A stretch of 64,000 bases of DNA. Source: Crossiella sp. S99.2. Its GTDB lineage: Bacteria; Actinomycetota; Actinomycetes; Mycobacteriales; Pseudonocardiaceae. Under the pieces are notes generated by a model, which saw nothing but the letters and a program-made list of their open reading frames with translations, ran no database searches and was not told the DNA's origin. Location: positions 1-64,000 of the forward strand of contig NZ_JALMDK010000003.1 in assembly GCF_023094165.1 (NCBI RefSeq), given 5' to 3'. Shown here one piece after another: positions 54,746-63,126 of this stretch. The translations under genes and the position numbers were made by a program. Position 1 is the first letter of the stretch. Each line of letters opens with the position of its first letter.

Positions 54746-56602
54746 TCAGGTCAGCGCGTAGCCGAGGCGGCCTTCGTTGCGGCCGCCGGGGACGCCCTCG
54801 CAGTTCTCGTGCGGGGACAGGAAATGGTCGTCCTGCTCCGGCCAGTAGCACCGGTGCAGCGGGATCGACGGTGCGCTGGGCTGCTCCAGGTAGGCCCAGC
54901 CCTCGGTGCGCAGCGCGGTCTGGTTCTCGCAGCCGGACTGGGTGGAGACGAAGTGGTTGCGGCCCTTCACGCTGGTGTAGGCGCAGCCGTACAGCGCGAC
55001 GGTCCCCGGTTTGGCCGCGGTTTCCAGGAACCAGCGGTGTTCCAGGGTGTACTTGGCGGTGACCGGGCCGCTGGTGTCCCAGTGCTCGCGGCCGTCGTAG
55101 AACCGGCTGAACGCCCGCTGGGTGGTGGTCAGGGCGTGGCCGAGGACCTGGTCCTGGGTGCCGCGGCCCTCGCAGTCCGCCGCGGTCGAGGTGAAGTGGT
55201 CGCCGCCGGATTTGCAGCGGTACAACGGGGTTGACGGCGTGGCTGGGGGTGCGGTGTAGATCCGGCCCTCGCTCTGGAGTGCCGCGTGTTGCGGCGAGTC
55301 ACAGCCCGCGGCCAGGGACAGGTAGTGGTCGGCGCCGTTGCGGCAGCCATACAGCGGCACGGTGCCCGGGGCCGCCGCGGTGTCCAGCTGCCACAGTCGA
55401 CCCGGTTCGGGTGCGAAGCCCGGGGTGCGGTCCAGGACGGTGCTGGTGCGGTGCTGGGCGCCGTTGACGTAGCCGGTCAGCGTGGTCCTCGGCAGGGTGC
55501 GGCCCGCGACGCAGGTGACGTGCCGGCGCATCGCGACCGCGTTCGCCCAGTCACCGGCCTTGGCCCACTGCAGGTAGTACAGGTAGAACTCGTTGTCCAC
55601 AATGGACGGATCGGCGCCGGTGCCGACGATGGTGGGGTAGGCGTTGCCGCGTTCGGGGTCGCGGAACAGGGTGGTCGGGCCGGACCAGCCGGTGATCCCG
55701 TCCGGCGAGGTGGCCAGTACGAACTCGGTGATGCTGTTGCCCGCCACCATGATCGTGCCGCCGCGGGTGGTCTTGACCACACTGGGGTGCCAGGCGCCGA
55801 CGCCCTGCTCACGGACCGCGCTGGAAGGCCCGTTGCGGCCGGGGGAGTTCCAGGCGCCCTGGTGGTACTTCTTCCACTCGCTGGCCTTGCCCTGCTTGGC
55901 CGCCGCGATCACCTCGGCCAGTGGGGCGCGGGCCACCGACAGCGGGGTGTTGACCCACTTGCCGTTGTCGAAGGAGTAATCCGGGAAGTAGGCGTAGAGG
56001 AAACCGTCGCGCAGCACGAAGCTGGACGTGCCGATGTCGGCGGTCAGCTTGTGCTGGTGCGCGGTGGCGAACTCCATGTCCGGGGCGATGATCTCGCCGA
56101 GCCGCCGGGTGTGGCCGGTGGCCGGGTCGTGCAGGCCCAGGTGCAGGTCGGAGTAGAACTGGTGATTCGGCCCGTCCAGGCTGCGTTCCAGGTGCAGCAT
56201 CTGCAGCACCAGGCCACTGCCCGGATCGCGGAAGACCGGGCCGCCGCCCGCATACTGGTAGCCCGCCGGGATGTTCTGCACCTGTCCGTGTTTGGCCCCG
56301 CCGGCCACCGGATTGTCCAGGGTGCCGCGGGTGGTCGAGATGCTCTGGTTGGTGTTGCCGGAGGGGACCAGCGCGGAGACGGACAGGAACCGGTACTGGC
56401 CGCCGCCCTCGGGCAGCACCCCGAAGGCGGTGTCCGGCCAGCCCTTCAGGCCCAGGCCGAGCCGGGTGGCGTTGTCCACCACGACCTGGGCGGGTCCGAC
56501 GGAGACCGCGGAACACGGTTCGATCGCCGCGGGGGCGGCCGCGGCTGGGTGCAGGCCGGTGGCGGTCAGCGCGACCGCGGCGGCCAGTGTTCGGATGATC
56601 AC
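54746..56602 (-). CDS. Secreted beta-propeller-like protein with four Cys-bearing C-terminal repeats
   Basis: A 618-aa exported protein with a signal peptide ending near AAAAPA (residue ~25). The N-terminal ~360 residues resemble a five-bladed glycosidase-type propeller (GWPDTAFGVLPEGGG, GGGPVFRDPGSGLV, AWHPSVVKTTRGG); catalytic residues are not certain. The C-terminal 240 residues hold four modules of the DUF5648-like type starting PLYGC, PLYRC, ALYGC and PLHRC, each followed by D/N-H-(Y/F) and a second Cys. These probably bind sugar or fold as a small beta-trefoil. The start is GTG 56602 with a weak ribosome-binding site. It follows the GNAT gene by 25 bp. Confidence 0.75.
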   Translation of the reverse strand: MIIRTLAAAVALTATGLHPAAAAPAAIEPCSAVSVGPAQVVVDNATRLGLGLKGWPDTAFGVLPEGGGQYRFLSVSALVPSGNTNQSISTTRGTLDNPVAGGAKHGQVQNIPAGYQYAGGGPVFRDPGSGLVLQMLHLERSLDGPNHQFYSDLHLGLHDPATGHTRRLGEIIAPDMEFATAHQHKLTADIGTSSFVLRDGFLYAYFPDYSFDNGKWVNTPLSVARAPLAEVIAAAKQGKASEWKKYHQGAWNSPGRNGPSSAVREQGVGAWHPSVVKTTRGGTIMVAGNSITEFVLATSPDGITGWSGPTTLFRDPERGNAYPTIVGTGADPSIVDNEFYLYYLQWAKAGDWANAVAMRRHVTCVAGRTLPRTTLTGYVNGAQHRTSTVLDRTPGFAPEPGRLWQLDTAAAPGTVPLYGCRNGADHYLSLAAGCDSPQHAALQSEGRIYTAPPATPSTPLYRCKSGGDHFTSTAADCEGRGTQDQVLGHALTTTQRAFSRFYDGREHWDTSGPVTAKYTLEHRWFLETAAKPGTVALYGCAYTSVKGRNHFVSTQSGCENQTALRTEGWAYLEQPSAPSIPLHRCYWPEQDDHFLSPHENCEGVPGGRNEGRLGYALT

Positions 56603-56627
56603 CGGCTGAGTGTGCCCGGACCTCGGG

Positions 56628-57161
56628 TCACGGCGCGGGTGAATCGCCCAGGTCGAGCCGGAAGCTGAGGCGGTCCAGGCCGGGGCCGTCGTAGTCGGGC
56701 TGCACCGGGCGGCCCTCGAACTCGGCCGGTCCGGGCTCGGTGACGAAGCCCATCCGGGTGTGGAAGGCGTGCGAGCCCGCGTTGGTCGGGGAGGTGATCG
56801 CCCGCACCACGGTGCGCCCGTTGGCCCTGCTGTGCGCGAAGAACCGCTCGTAGAGCCAGCCGCCGACCCCCAGGCCGCGCAGGGCCGGGTCGACCCCGAC
56901 GAAGTGGATGTAGCTCTCCTCCGGCCGGGACTGGGACAGGAACCCGATCAGGAACGCGGCGATCCGCCCGTCGCGTTCGAGCACCGTGCTGCTGGTGGCG
57001 AAGTGCTGGAACATCAGCCGGGGCACCAGCAACGCCCGCTGCTGCTCGCCGGCGGCCCCGCCCAGGCCGCCCCACCAGGTGGACAGGGCCACGGTGACCT
57101 TGGCGTGATCGGCTTCCACCGGCTCGCGCGCGGTCAGGTACCCGGGAAGTTTTCTGGTCAT
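56628..57161 (-). CDS. GNAT family N-acetyltransferase
   Basis: A 177-aa acetyltransferase. The acetyl-CoA-binding motif A is seen in VDPALRGLGVGGWLYERF (R-G-x-G-x-G type, about residues 106-123), and the C-terminal NAGSHAFHTRMGF is typical of GNAT. The acceptor is unknown. ATG 57161 is chosen; the longer frame to 57275 runs into the promoter of the divergent lipoprotein gene. It is probably co-transcribed with the secreted protein downstream. Confidence 0.85.
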   Translation of the reverse strand: MTRKLPGYLTAREPVEADHAKVTVALSTWWGGLGGAAGEQQRALLVPRLMFQHFATSSTVLERDGRIAAFLIGFLSQSRPEESYIHFVGVDPALRGLGVGGWLYERFFAHSRANGRTVVRAITSPTNAGSHAFHTRMGFVTEPGPAEFEGRPVQPDYDGPGLDRLSFRLDLGDSPAP

Positions 57162-57226
57162 GCGTCCAGTATCCCGCACCGGGTGCCCGGCGCCGGCTCG
57201 GCCGGTCCTTCGTCTAGGCTCTGACC

Positions 57227-57883
57227 ATGCGTTATGGGGGGATCGCCGGTGCACTGGCGCTGGCCTTGCTGGCACTGACCGGTTGCGGCACCCGGGCCAT
57301 CGTGGGCGCGGCCGAGGCGGTGCCGATCGAGGGCACGCCGCGGGCCGTGCTGATCACACCGGGCAAGGCGGCGCCGCTGAAGTCGGAGGAGGCGCGCAAG
57401 CTCGTCCCGGACGAGCCGCTCGACGCGCCGCCGCTGAAGAAGATGGTGCAGGAGCTGCGCCTGCAGACCCTGATCATGGTGCAGTTCCGCGGCGAGGTCG
57501 CCGGCTCCTGCAAGGACGACAAGATCGTGTTCAAGGCCGGCGGGATCACCGACTGCACGGTCACCTACAACGGCCTGCAGGTGCCGTGGCAGATCACCGT
57601 CTCCGACGACTTCAAGGAGTCGGACATGCTGGTCAAGTACACGCTGAAGCCGCTCAAGGGCGTGCTGCAGGCCGAGGCGGTGCACGCGCTGTTCGCCGAG
57701 CAGTACCAGCGGCGGGGCGATGAGCTGCGCTGCGACCAGCTGCCGGCCGCGCAGCTGGTCGAGCCGGGCAAGAAGACCGAGTTCAAGTGCCAGTACCGGA
57801 CCGTGTCGGCCAGCGGCCGCCAGATCACGTTGAAGGACGTGACCCTGGACGTGTCCCGGCGGGGTTCGATCATGTTCCTCTGA
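57227..57883 (+). CDS. Putative lipoprotein of unknown function
   Basis: A 218-aa exported protein with a signal peptide and lipobox LTGC (Cys at about residue 20). The mature part is mixed alpha/beta with four cysteines (GSCKDD, TDCTV, LRCDQ, FKCQY) that could form two disulfides, reminiscent of DUF4333-type secreted domains but not firmly assigned. ATG 57227 lies 6 nt after TAGGCT (57215-57220), consistent with a leaderless mRNA. Divergent from the GNAT gene by 65 bp. Confidence 0.68.
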   Translation: MRYGGIAGALALALLALTGCGTRAIVGAAEAVPIEGTPRAVLITPGKAAPLKSEEARKLVPDEPLDAPPLKKMVQELRLQTLIMVQFRGEVAGSCKDDKIVFKAGGITDCTVTYNGLQVPWQITVSDDFKESDMLVKYTLKPLKGVLQAEAVHALFAEQYQRRGDELRCDQLPAAQLVEPGKKTEFKCQYRTVSASGRQITLKDVTLDVSRRGSIMFL

Positions 57884-57894
57884 GGCGGTGGCCG

Positions 57895-57930
57895 GAGCGC
57901 CCCCACCGCGGCGGACAGCGGGGGCGCCCT
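57895..57930. terminator. Bidirectional terminator between convergent genes
   Basis: Arms GCGCCCCC (57897-57904) and GGGGGCGC (57920-57927) with flanking partial pairing (GAG...CTC) and a 15-nt loop. It lies between the lipoprotein gene and the convergent zinc dehydrogenase gene. Confidence 0.65.
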
Positions 57931-57934
57931 CGGA

Positions 57935-58930
57935 TCAGGCGCCGGGCAGGACCTGGATCTTGCGGCCCTCGCCGCGCCGGAAGGACTCCAGCGCCTCGGC
58001 GTAGTCGGCCAGGGGCAGGCGGTGGCTGATGAAGATCTCCGGGTCCAGCACGCCGGCGGCGAACAGGTCGGCGGCGCGTTCGTAGGAGTGCAGCACGGCC
58101 ATCGAGCCGGTGATGGTGATCTCCTGGTTGTAGATCTTGTACGGCTCGATCACCGCCCGCGCGGAGTAGTCGGAGACGCCGAACTGCAGGAAGGTGCCGC
58201 CCTTGGCGACCCGGCCGAGGCCGTCCTGGATGGCCTTCTCGTTGCCGGTGGCGTCGATGACCACGTCCCAGCCCTGCGGCCGGTCCAGCTCGTCGGCGTT
58301 GGTGGCGGTGCCGGTGACGCCGAGCTGCGCCGCGGTGGCCAGCCGGTCCGGGTTGAGGTCGACCACCTCGATGCTGGCCGCGCCGGTGCGCTTGCCCAGT
58401 TCGAGCATCATCAGGCCCATGGTGCCGGAGCCGTAGATGAGCACCCGGCTGGCCAGCTGGGAGTTGAGGATGTCGTAGCCGCGGACCGCGCAGGAGAGCG
58501 GTTCGATCAGCGCCGCGTCCTCGGTGCGCACGTGCTCGGGCAGCTTGACGCAGTTGGCCACCGGGGCCACCGCGAACTGGGCCGCGCCACCGGGATTGGT
58601 CACGCCGATGGCGGCCCAGCGCTCGCACAGGTTGTTGCGGCCCAGCCGGCAGTAGCGGCATTCGTGGCAGTACAGCGAAGGGTCCACCGCGACCCGGTCG
58701 CCGGCGCGGACCTCGGTGACGTCCTTGCCGGTCTCCACCACCACACCGGCGAACTCGTGCCCGGGGATCACCGGCAGGGTGGGCGCGAACTCCCCTTGCA
58801 GGATATGCAGATCGGTGCCGCACAGGCCGCAGGCGGAGACCTCGACGACGACCTCACGGGGGCCGGGAGTGGGATCGGGCACCGTGGTGACCTCGACCTG
58901 ACCGACTCCGGTGATGACGGCGGCCTTCAT
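57935..58930 (-). CDS. Zinc-dependent polyol/alcohol dehydrogenase (MDR family)
   Basis: A 331-aa medium-chain dehydrogenase, expected to oxidise a sugar alcohol to a ketose with NAD+. Catalytic zinc ligands are in CGLCGTD (Cys ~34) and GHEFAGVV (His-Glu ~60). The structural zinc loop is CHECRYCRLGRNNLC, and the NAD-binding motif is IYGSGTMGLMMLE (about 165). The start codon overlaps the permease stop by one base (TAATG). Position at the end of a sugar ABC operon suggests sorbitol/mannitol/xylitol-type substrates. Confidence 0.9.
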   Translation of the reverse strand: MKAAVITGVGQVEVTTVPDPTPGPREVVVEVSACGLCGTDLHILQGEFAPTLPVIPGHEFAGVVVETGKDVTEVRAGDRVAVDPSLYCHECRYCRLGRNNLCERWAAIGVTNPGGAAQFAVAPVANCVKLPEHVRTEDAALIEPLSCAVRGYDILNSQLASRVLIYGSGTMGLMMLELGKRTGAASIEVVDLNPDRLATAAQLGVTGTATNADELDRPQGWDVVIDATGNEKAIQDGLGRVAKGGTFLQFGVSDYSARAVIEPYKIYNQEITITGSMAVLHSYERAADLFAAGVLDPEIFISHRLPLADYAEALESFRRGEGRKIQVLPGA

Positions 58931-59754
58931 TACTTCACAGCTCCCAACGACAGGCCCTGGACCAGCTTGTCCTGGGCGGCGAAACCGGCGATCAGCACCG
59001 GCAGTGACACCACGGTGGCCGCGGCGCACATCTTGGCCAGGAACAGGCCCTGGCTGGTGACGAACCCGGTGAGGAAGACCGGCGCGGTGCCCGCGACGAC
59101 CCCGGTCAGCACCCGGGCGAAGAGCAGCTCGTTCCAGCTGAAGATGAAGCAGATCAACGCGGTGGCCGCGATGCCGGGCATGGCCACCGGGGCGACCACC
59201 CGGCGCAGCGTGGTGATCAGGCCCGCGCCGTCCAGGGCGGCGGCCTCCAGCATCTCCCTGGGGATCTCGGCCAGGAAGGAACGCATCAGCCACACCGCGA
59301 TCGGCAGGTTCATCGAGGTGTAGAGCACCACCAGGAAGGAGATGTTGTCCAGCAGTCCGGTGTACTGGGCGATCAGGTAGATCGGCAGCAGTCCGGCGAC
59401 CACCGGCAGCATTTTGGTGGAGAGGAAGAAGAAGAGCACATCGCTCCACTTCCGCACCGGCCGGATGGAGAGCGCGTAGGCGGCCGGAACGGCAAGCAGC
59501 AGAACGAGAATCGTCGAGCCGACGCTGGCGGTGACCGAGTTGAGCAGTGGCGGCCAGGGGCTCGCGCCGCCGTCCGCGCCGAAGAACTCCGCGTACCCGC
59601 TGAAGGTGAGCGGGGCCAGCACCGACGGTGGGTTGGTCGCCGCGTCGGACTCGCTGTGCAGCGAGGTCAGCACCATCCAGGCCACCGGCAGGAAGAACAG
59701 GATGCCGGCGAACCAGGCCAGCGCGCCCCACGGGCGCCAGGCGCGGCGGGTCAT
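58930..59754 (-). CDS. Sugar/polyol ABC transporter permease (MalG type)
   Basis: A 274-aa permease with six helices. The conserved cytoplasmic EAA loop reads EAAALDGAGLITTLRRVVAP (about residues 175-195), which docks the ATPase. It pairs with the preceding permease, whose stop overlaps its ATG 59754 by 4 nt. No ATPase is encoded in this operon; actinomycetes often use a shared MsiK-type ATPase. Confidence 0.92.
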   Translation of the reverse strand: MTRRAWRPWGALAWFAGILFFLPVAWMVLTSLHSESDAATNPPSVLAPLTFSGYAEFFGADGGASPWPPLLNSVTASVGSTILVLLLAVPAAYALSIRPVRKWSDVLFFFLSTKMLPVVAGLLPIYLIAQYTGLLDNISFLVVLYTSMNLPIAVWLMRSFLAEIPREMLEAAALDGAGLITTLRRVVAPVAMPGIAATALICFIFSWNELLFARVLTGVVAGTAPVFLTGFVTSQGLFLAKMCAAATVVSLPVLIAGFAAQDKLVQGLSLGAVK

Positions 59755-60674
59755 CGGGTCACCTCGTCTTTCAGCAGGGAGGACACCGCGCGCAGGGCGA
59801 AGGTGGCGATGATGATCGAGCCGATCACCACGACCACCCCGGCCGCGGAGGCCGCTCCGTAATCGTGTGCCTGGTAGAAGGTCTGGTAGATGGTGTAGGG
59901 CAGGTTCGCGGTGTCCAGGCCGCCGGAGGTGATGGTGAAGACCGCGTCGAAGTTCTGCACGATGTAGATCGAGCCGAGCAGCCCGCCCAGTTCCAGGTAC
60001 TGGCGCAGGTGCGGCAGGGTCAGGTAGCGGAAGACCTGGAAGCCGCTGGCGCCGTCGATGGAGGCCGCCTCCACCGCGTCCAGTGGACGGGATTGCAGGC
60101 CCGCCAACAGGATCAGCATCATGAACGGCGTCCACTGCCAGACCAGCGAGGCGATCACCGCGATCAGCGGCATCTCGCTGATCCAGTCCAGCTCAATGCC
60201 GAGGATCCCGTTGAACAGCCCGTATTCCGGGTTGTACAGCGCGTGTTTCCACAGCAGCGCGGCGGCCACCGGGACCACCAGGAACGGCGCGATCAGCATG
60301 GTGCGGACCAGGCCGCGGCCGCGGAACTTGTTGTCCAGCAACAGGGCCAGCCCTAGCCCGAGGATCAGGCTGACCAGCACCACGCTGGCGGTGAGCAGGA
60401 TGGTGGTGAGCACCGAGGACCGCAGGTTCGGGTCGGTGACCACGGCCAGGTAGTTGTCCAGCCAGGCGAAGCCGCGGTTCTCCGGAGCCAGGGAGTTCCA
60501 CTGCAGGAAGGAGATCACCAGGGTGGCCACGAACGGGAGCTGGGTGACCGCGATGGTGAAGATCAGCGCGGGCAGCAGGGGCGCGCGCCGGGCCCAGCGG
60601 GCCGCCGTGGACAGTCCGCGTGGCTGGGCGGGCGGCCCGGTGACCGGGCTGGGGCGGGTGTCGAGGGTGGTCAT
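59751..60674 (-). CDS. Sugar/polyol ABC transporter permease (MalF type)
   Basis: A 307-aa permease with six helices after a Pro-rich cytoplasmic N-terminus. The EAA loop reads EAASIDGASGFQVFRYLTLP (about residues 205-224). It lies 11 bp downstream of the binding-protein gene and overlaps the next permease by 4 nt. ATG 60674 follows GGAGGA. Confidence 0.92.
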   Translation of the reverse strand: MTTLDTRPSPVTGPPAQPRGLSTAARWARRAPLLPALIFTIAVTQLPFVATLVISFLQWNSLAPENRGFAWLDNYLAVVTDPNLRSSVLTTILLTASVVLVSLILGLGLALLLDNKFRGRGLVRTMLIAPFLVVPVAAALLWKHALYNPEYGLFNGILGIELDWISEMPLIAVIASLVWQWTPFMMLILLAGLQSRPLDAVEAASIDGASGFQVFRYLTLPHLRQYLELGGLLGSIYIVQNFDAVFTITSGGLDTANLPYTIYQTFYQAHDYGAASAAGVVVVIGSIIIATFALRAVSSLLKDEVTR

Positions 60675-60685
60675 CGTTCCTCCTC

Positions 60686-62041
60686 TCAGGACTTCCGGTA
60701 CTTGGCGGCGACCTTGTCCGCCAGGCCTTGCGCGGACTTCAGGGCCTCGTCCACGCTCTCCCGCCCGGCGATGGCCGAGCTGATCTCCTGGGAGACCTGG
60801 GTGCCGAGGTTGGTGAACTCGGGGATGCCGACGAACTGGATGCCGTAGGCGGGGCGGGGTTGCACACCGGGGTTGCGCGGGTCGGCGGTGGCGATGGCGG
60901 TGCGGGTGGCATCGGCGTAGGAACCGCCCAGCTTCAGGTATTCCGGTCGCTGGTAGGTGGAGGCGCGTTTGCCGTCGGGGACCTTGGACCAGCCGAGTTG
61001 TTGCCCGGCCACGGTTTCGTAGTCCTTGCCGCTGGCCCAGGACAGGAACTTCCAGGCCGCCTGCTGCTTCTTGGACGCCTGCTGCACGGCGAAGGCCCAG
61101 GTGTAGAGCCAGCCGGAACTCTTGGTCTTGACCACCGGGGCCTGGGCGAAGCCGAGTTTGCCGCGCACCGGGGAGTCCGCGGCCTCCAGGAGCCCGGCGG
61201 CGGAGGTGGCGTCGTACCACATGGCCGTCTTGCCCTGGGTCATGTTGTTCAGGCATTCGGCGAAACCGGCTTGCGGGGCACCGGCTTCACCGTGGTCGCG
61301 GACCAGGTCGACGTAGAACTTGGTGGCCTCGGTGAACTCGGGGGAGTCCAGTTTCGCCTGCCAGTCCTGGGTGAACCAGGTGCCGCCGAAGGTGTTGACC
61401 ACGGTGGTCAGCGGCGCCATCAGCTGTCCCCAGCCGGGCTGGCCGCGCAGGCAGATGCCTTTCATGCCAGCTTCCGCACCGTCTACTTTGGACGCGATGT
61501 CGGCGACCTGTTGCCAGGTGGGCTTATCGGGCATGGTGAGGTTCTTGGCGGCCAGGATGTCCTTGCGGTACATCAGGAAGGAGGACTCGCCGTAGAAGGG
61601 CTGGGCATAGACCTTGCCGTCGGCGGCGGTCAGCGACTGCCGGATCGGCTCCAGGATGTCCTGCTGGTCGAAGCCGGGATCGGCGGCGATGAACGGGTCC
61701 AGGGGCGCCAGCCACTTGTTCTTGGCGTAGATCGGCACCTCGTAGTTGGACAGGGTGGCGATGTCGTACTGCCCGGCCTGGCTGGTGAAGTCCTGGCTGA
61801 TCTTGTCCCGGACGTCGTTCTCCGGCAGCACGGTGAGATTCACCTTCACCCCGGAGCGGCTGGTGAAGTGCTGGGCGGTGAGCCGCTGGATGTCCAGCAT
61901 CTGCGGGTTGTTCACCATCAGCACGTTGATCGAGTTCGGGTCGTCCGGATCGCCGACGCCGCCCGCGCCCGCGCATCCCGCGGTCAGCAGTAGCGAACAC
62001 GCCGCGATCGCCCCGAGCCTGCGTGGGAGAGGAGACCTCAT
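60686..62041 (-). CDS. Sugar/polyol ABC transporter substrate-binding lipoprotein
   Basis: A 451-aa extracellular binding protein of the sorbitol/maltose type. The signal peptide has a lipobox at LTAGC (Cys ~23), followed by a two-lobed fold with GQYDIATLSNYEVPIYAKNKWLAPLD (about 85-110) and PFYGESSFLMYRKDIL (about 138-153). ATG 62041 follows AAAGGAAG. First structural gene after the DeoR regulator, separated from it by mini-repeat cluster R6. Ligand probably a sugar alcohol, judged from the downstream dehydrogenase. Confidence 0.9.
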   Translation of the reverse strand: MRSPLPRRLGAIAACSLLLTAGCAGAGGVGDPDDPNSINVLMVNNPQMLDIQRLTAQHFTSRSGVKVNLTVLPENDVRDKISQDFTSQAGQYDIATLSNYEVPIYAKNKWLAPLDPFIAADPGFDQQDILEPIRQSLTAADGKVYAQPFYGESSFLMYRKDILAAKNLTMPDKPTWQQVADIASKVDGAEAGMKGICLRGQPGWGQLMAPLTTVVNTFGGTWFTQDWQAKLDSPEFTEATKFYVDLVRDHGEAGAPQAGFAECLNNMTQGKTAMWYDATSAAGLLEAADSPVRGKLGFAQAPVVKTKSSGWLYTWAFAVQQASKKQQAAWKFLSWASGKDYETVAGQQLGWSKVPDGKRASTYQRPEYLKLGGSYADATRTAIATADPRNPGVQPRPAYGIQFVGIPEFTNLGTQVSQEISSAIAGRESVDEALKSAQGLADKVAAKYRKS

Positions 62042-62060
62042 CGTCTTCCTTTCAAGTGTG

Positions 62061-62140
62061 ACGAGTTGGCCCAAGTCGTACGCCGAGTTGGCCCAAGTGG
62101 GTGTACCAGTTGGGCCAAGTCGGCGTAGGAGAACGGCCAG
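62061..62140. repeat. Mini-repeat cluster R6
   Basis: Three to four units (GAGTTGGCCCAAGTCGTACGCC and variants) fill most of the 112-bp gap between the DeoR stop and the binding-protein start. Unlike other copies this one is inside a probable transcription unit, where it would form part of the binding-protein leader. Confidence 0.8.
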
Positions 62141-62153
62141 TGGGGTGGGTGGG

Positions 62154-62915
62154 TCAGACGCGGTGGACCTTGGGGCCCAGTAGGGCGTAGCGGTGGGCCT
62201 CGGTCGGGGACAGCGTGGTGTCGGTGATGATCGCCTCGAAGTCGCCGACGGAGGCGAACTTGCTGAAGCTGGCCACGCCGAACTTGGTGTGCACGCCGAC
62301 GAAGATCTTCCGCCGGGAGGACCGCATGGCCTGTGCCTTGACCGCGCTGACCACCGGGTCCGGGGTGGTCAGCCCGTGTTCGCGGGAGATGCCGTTGGCG
62401 CCGATGTAGGCCAGGTCGATGACCAGTTCGCTCAGCATCCGGATCGCCCAGTGGTCCACGGTGGCCTTGGTGCGGCCGCGGACCCGCCCACCGAGCAACA
62501 GCACGGTGACGCTGGGCTGCTCCGACATCGCCGCCGCGGTCGGCAGCGAGGCGGTGACCACGGTCAGCGGCCGGTTGGCAGGCAGGTGTTCGGCGATGAG
62601 GTGCGGGGTGAAGCCCTCGTCGATGAACACCGTCTCGGCCTCGTCCAGGCGGTCGGCCGCGGCCCGGGCGATGCGCTGCTTCTCCGGGACCATGGACGCG
62701 GCCCGGAAGGCCAGTCCGGTCTCGAACCCGGCGCTTTCCACCGGCAGCGCGCCGCCGTGCGTGCGGCGCAGCAGCCCGTGTTCGCCGAGGGTCTTGAGGT
62801 CGCGGCGCACCGTTTCCGGCGCGACCCCGAACTCGCTGGCCATGGCCATCACGTCGACCTTGCCGTCGGCTCGGGCCCTGGCCAGGATGCGTCGCTTGCG
62901 GTCTTCCGCCTGCAT
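62154..62915 (-). CDS. DeoR family transcriptional regulator
   Basis: A 253-aa sugar-responsive regulator. The N-terminal HTH (DVMAMASEFGVAPETVRRDLKTL, about residues 20-42) is followed by the DeoR signature LLRRTHGGAL and the sugar-phosphate-binding domain (FIDEGFTPHLIAEHL, LAYIGANGIS, VGVHTKFG). ATG 62915 follows AAGGAGG; the longer frame is not used. First gene of the polyol operon and probably its repressor. Confidence 0.91.
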   Translation of the reverse strand: MQAEDRKRRILARARADGKVDVMAMASEFGVAPETVRRDLKTLGEHGLLRRTHGGALPVESAGFETGLAFRAASMVPEKQRIARAAADRLDEAETVFIDEGFTPHLIAEHLPANRPLTVVTASLPTAAAMSEQPSVTVLLLGGRVRGRTKATVDHWAIRMLSELVIDLAYIGANGISREHGLTTPDPVVSAVKAQAMRSSRRKIFVGVHTKFGVASFSKFASVGDFEAIITDTTLSPTEAHRYALLGPKVHRV

Positions 62916-62960
62916 CCAGACCTCCTTGTCCGTTCGGGCGTCGAACCCGGGCTCGACTGT

Positions 62961-62993
62961 GCCCGTTCGGGCTTGGTGCATAGGTGTAACACC
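62961..62993. promoter_or_regulatory. Candidate DeoR operators
   Basis: Two palindromes lie 45-80 nt upstream of the DeoR start: GCCCG-TT-CGGGC (62961-62972) and GGTGT-A-ACACC (62983-62993). The element GTTCGGGC recurs at about 62932-62939. They lie where the operon promoter is expected; no firm -35/-10 pair was identified. Confidence 0.45.
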
Positions 62994-63126
62994 ACTGAAA
63001 CGCTGTGGCCAGCGCCACAGCCTGGCGTGGTTATGCCCGTTTGCTGCCCGTCTTGGCCGCGTCGGACCTGGGGTTTCCCCAGGTAATCGATCCACCTGGC
63101 CCGGCCTGCTGCCTGTTTCGCGTGAT

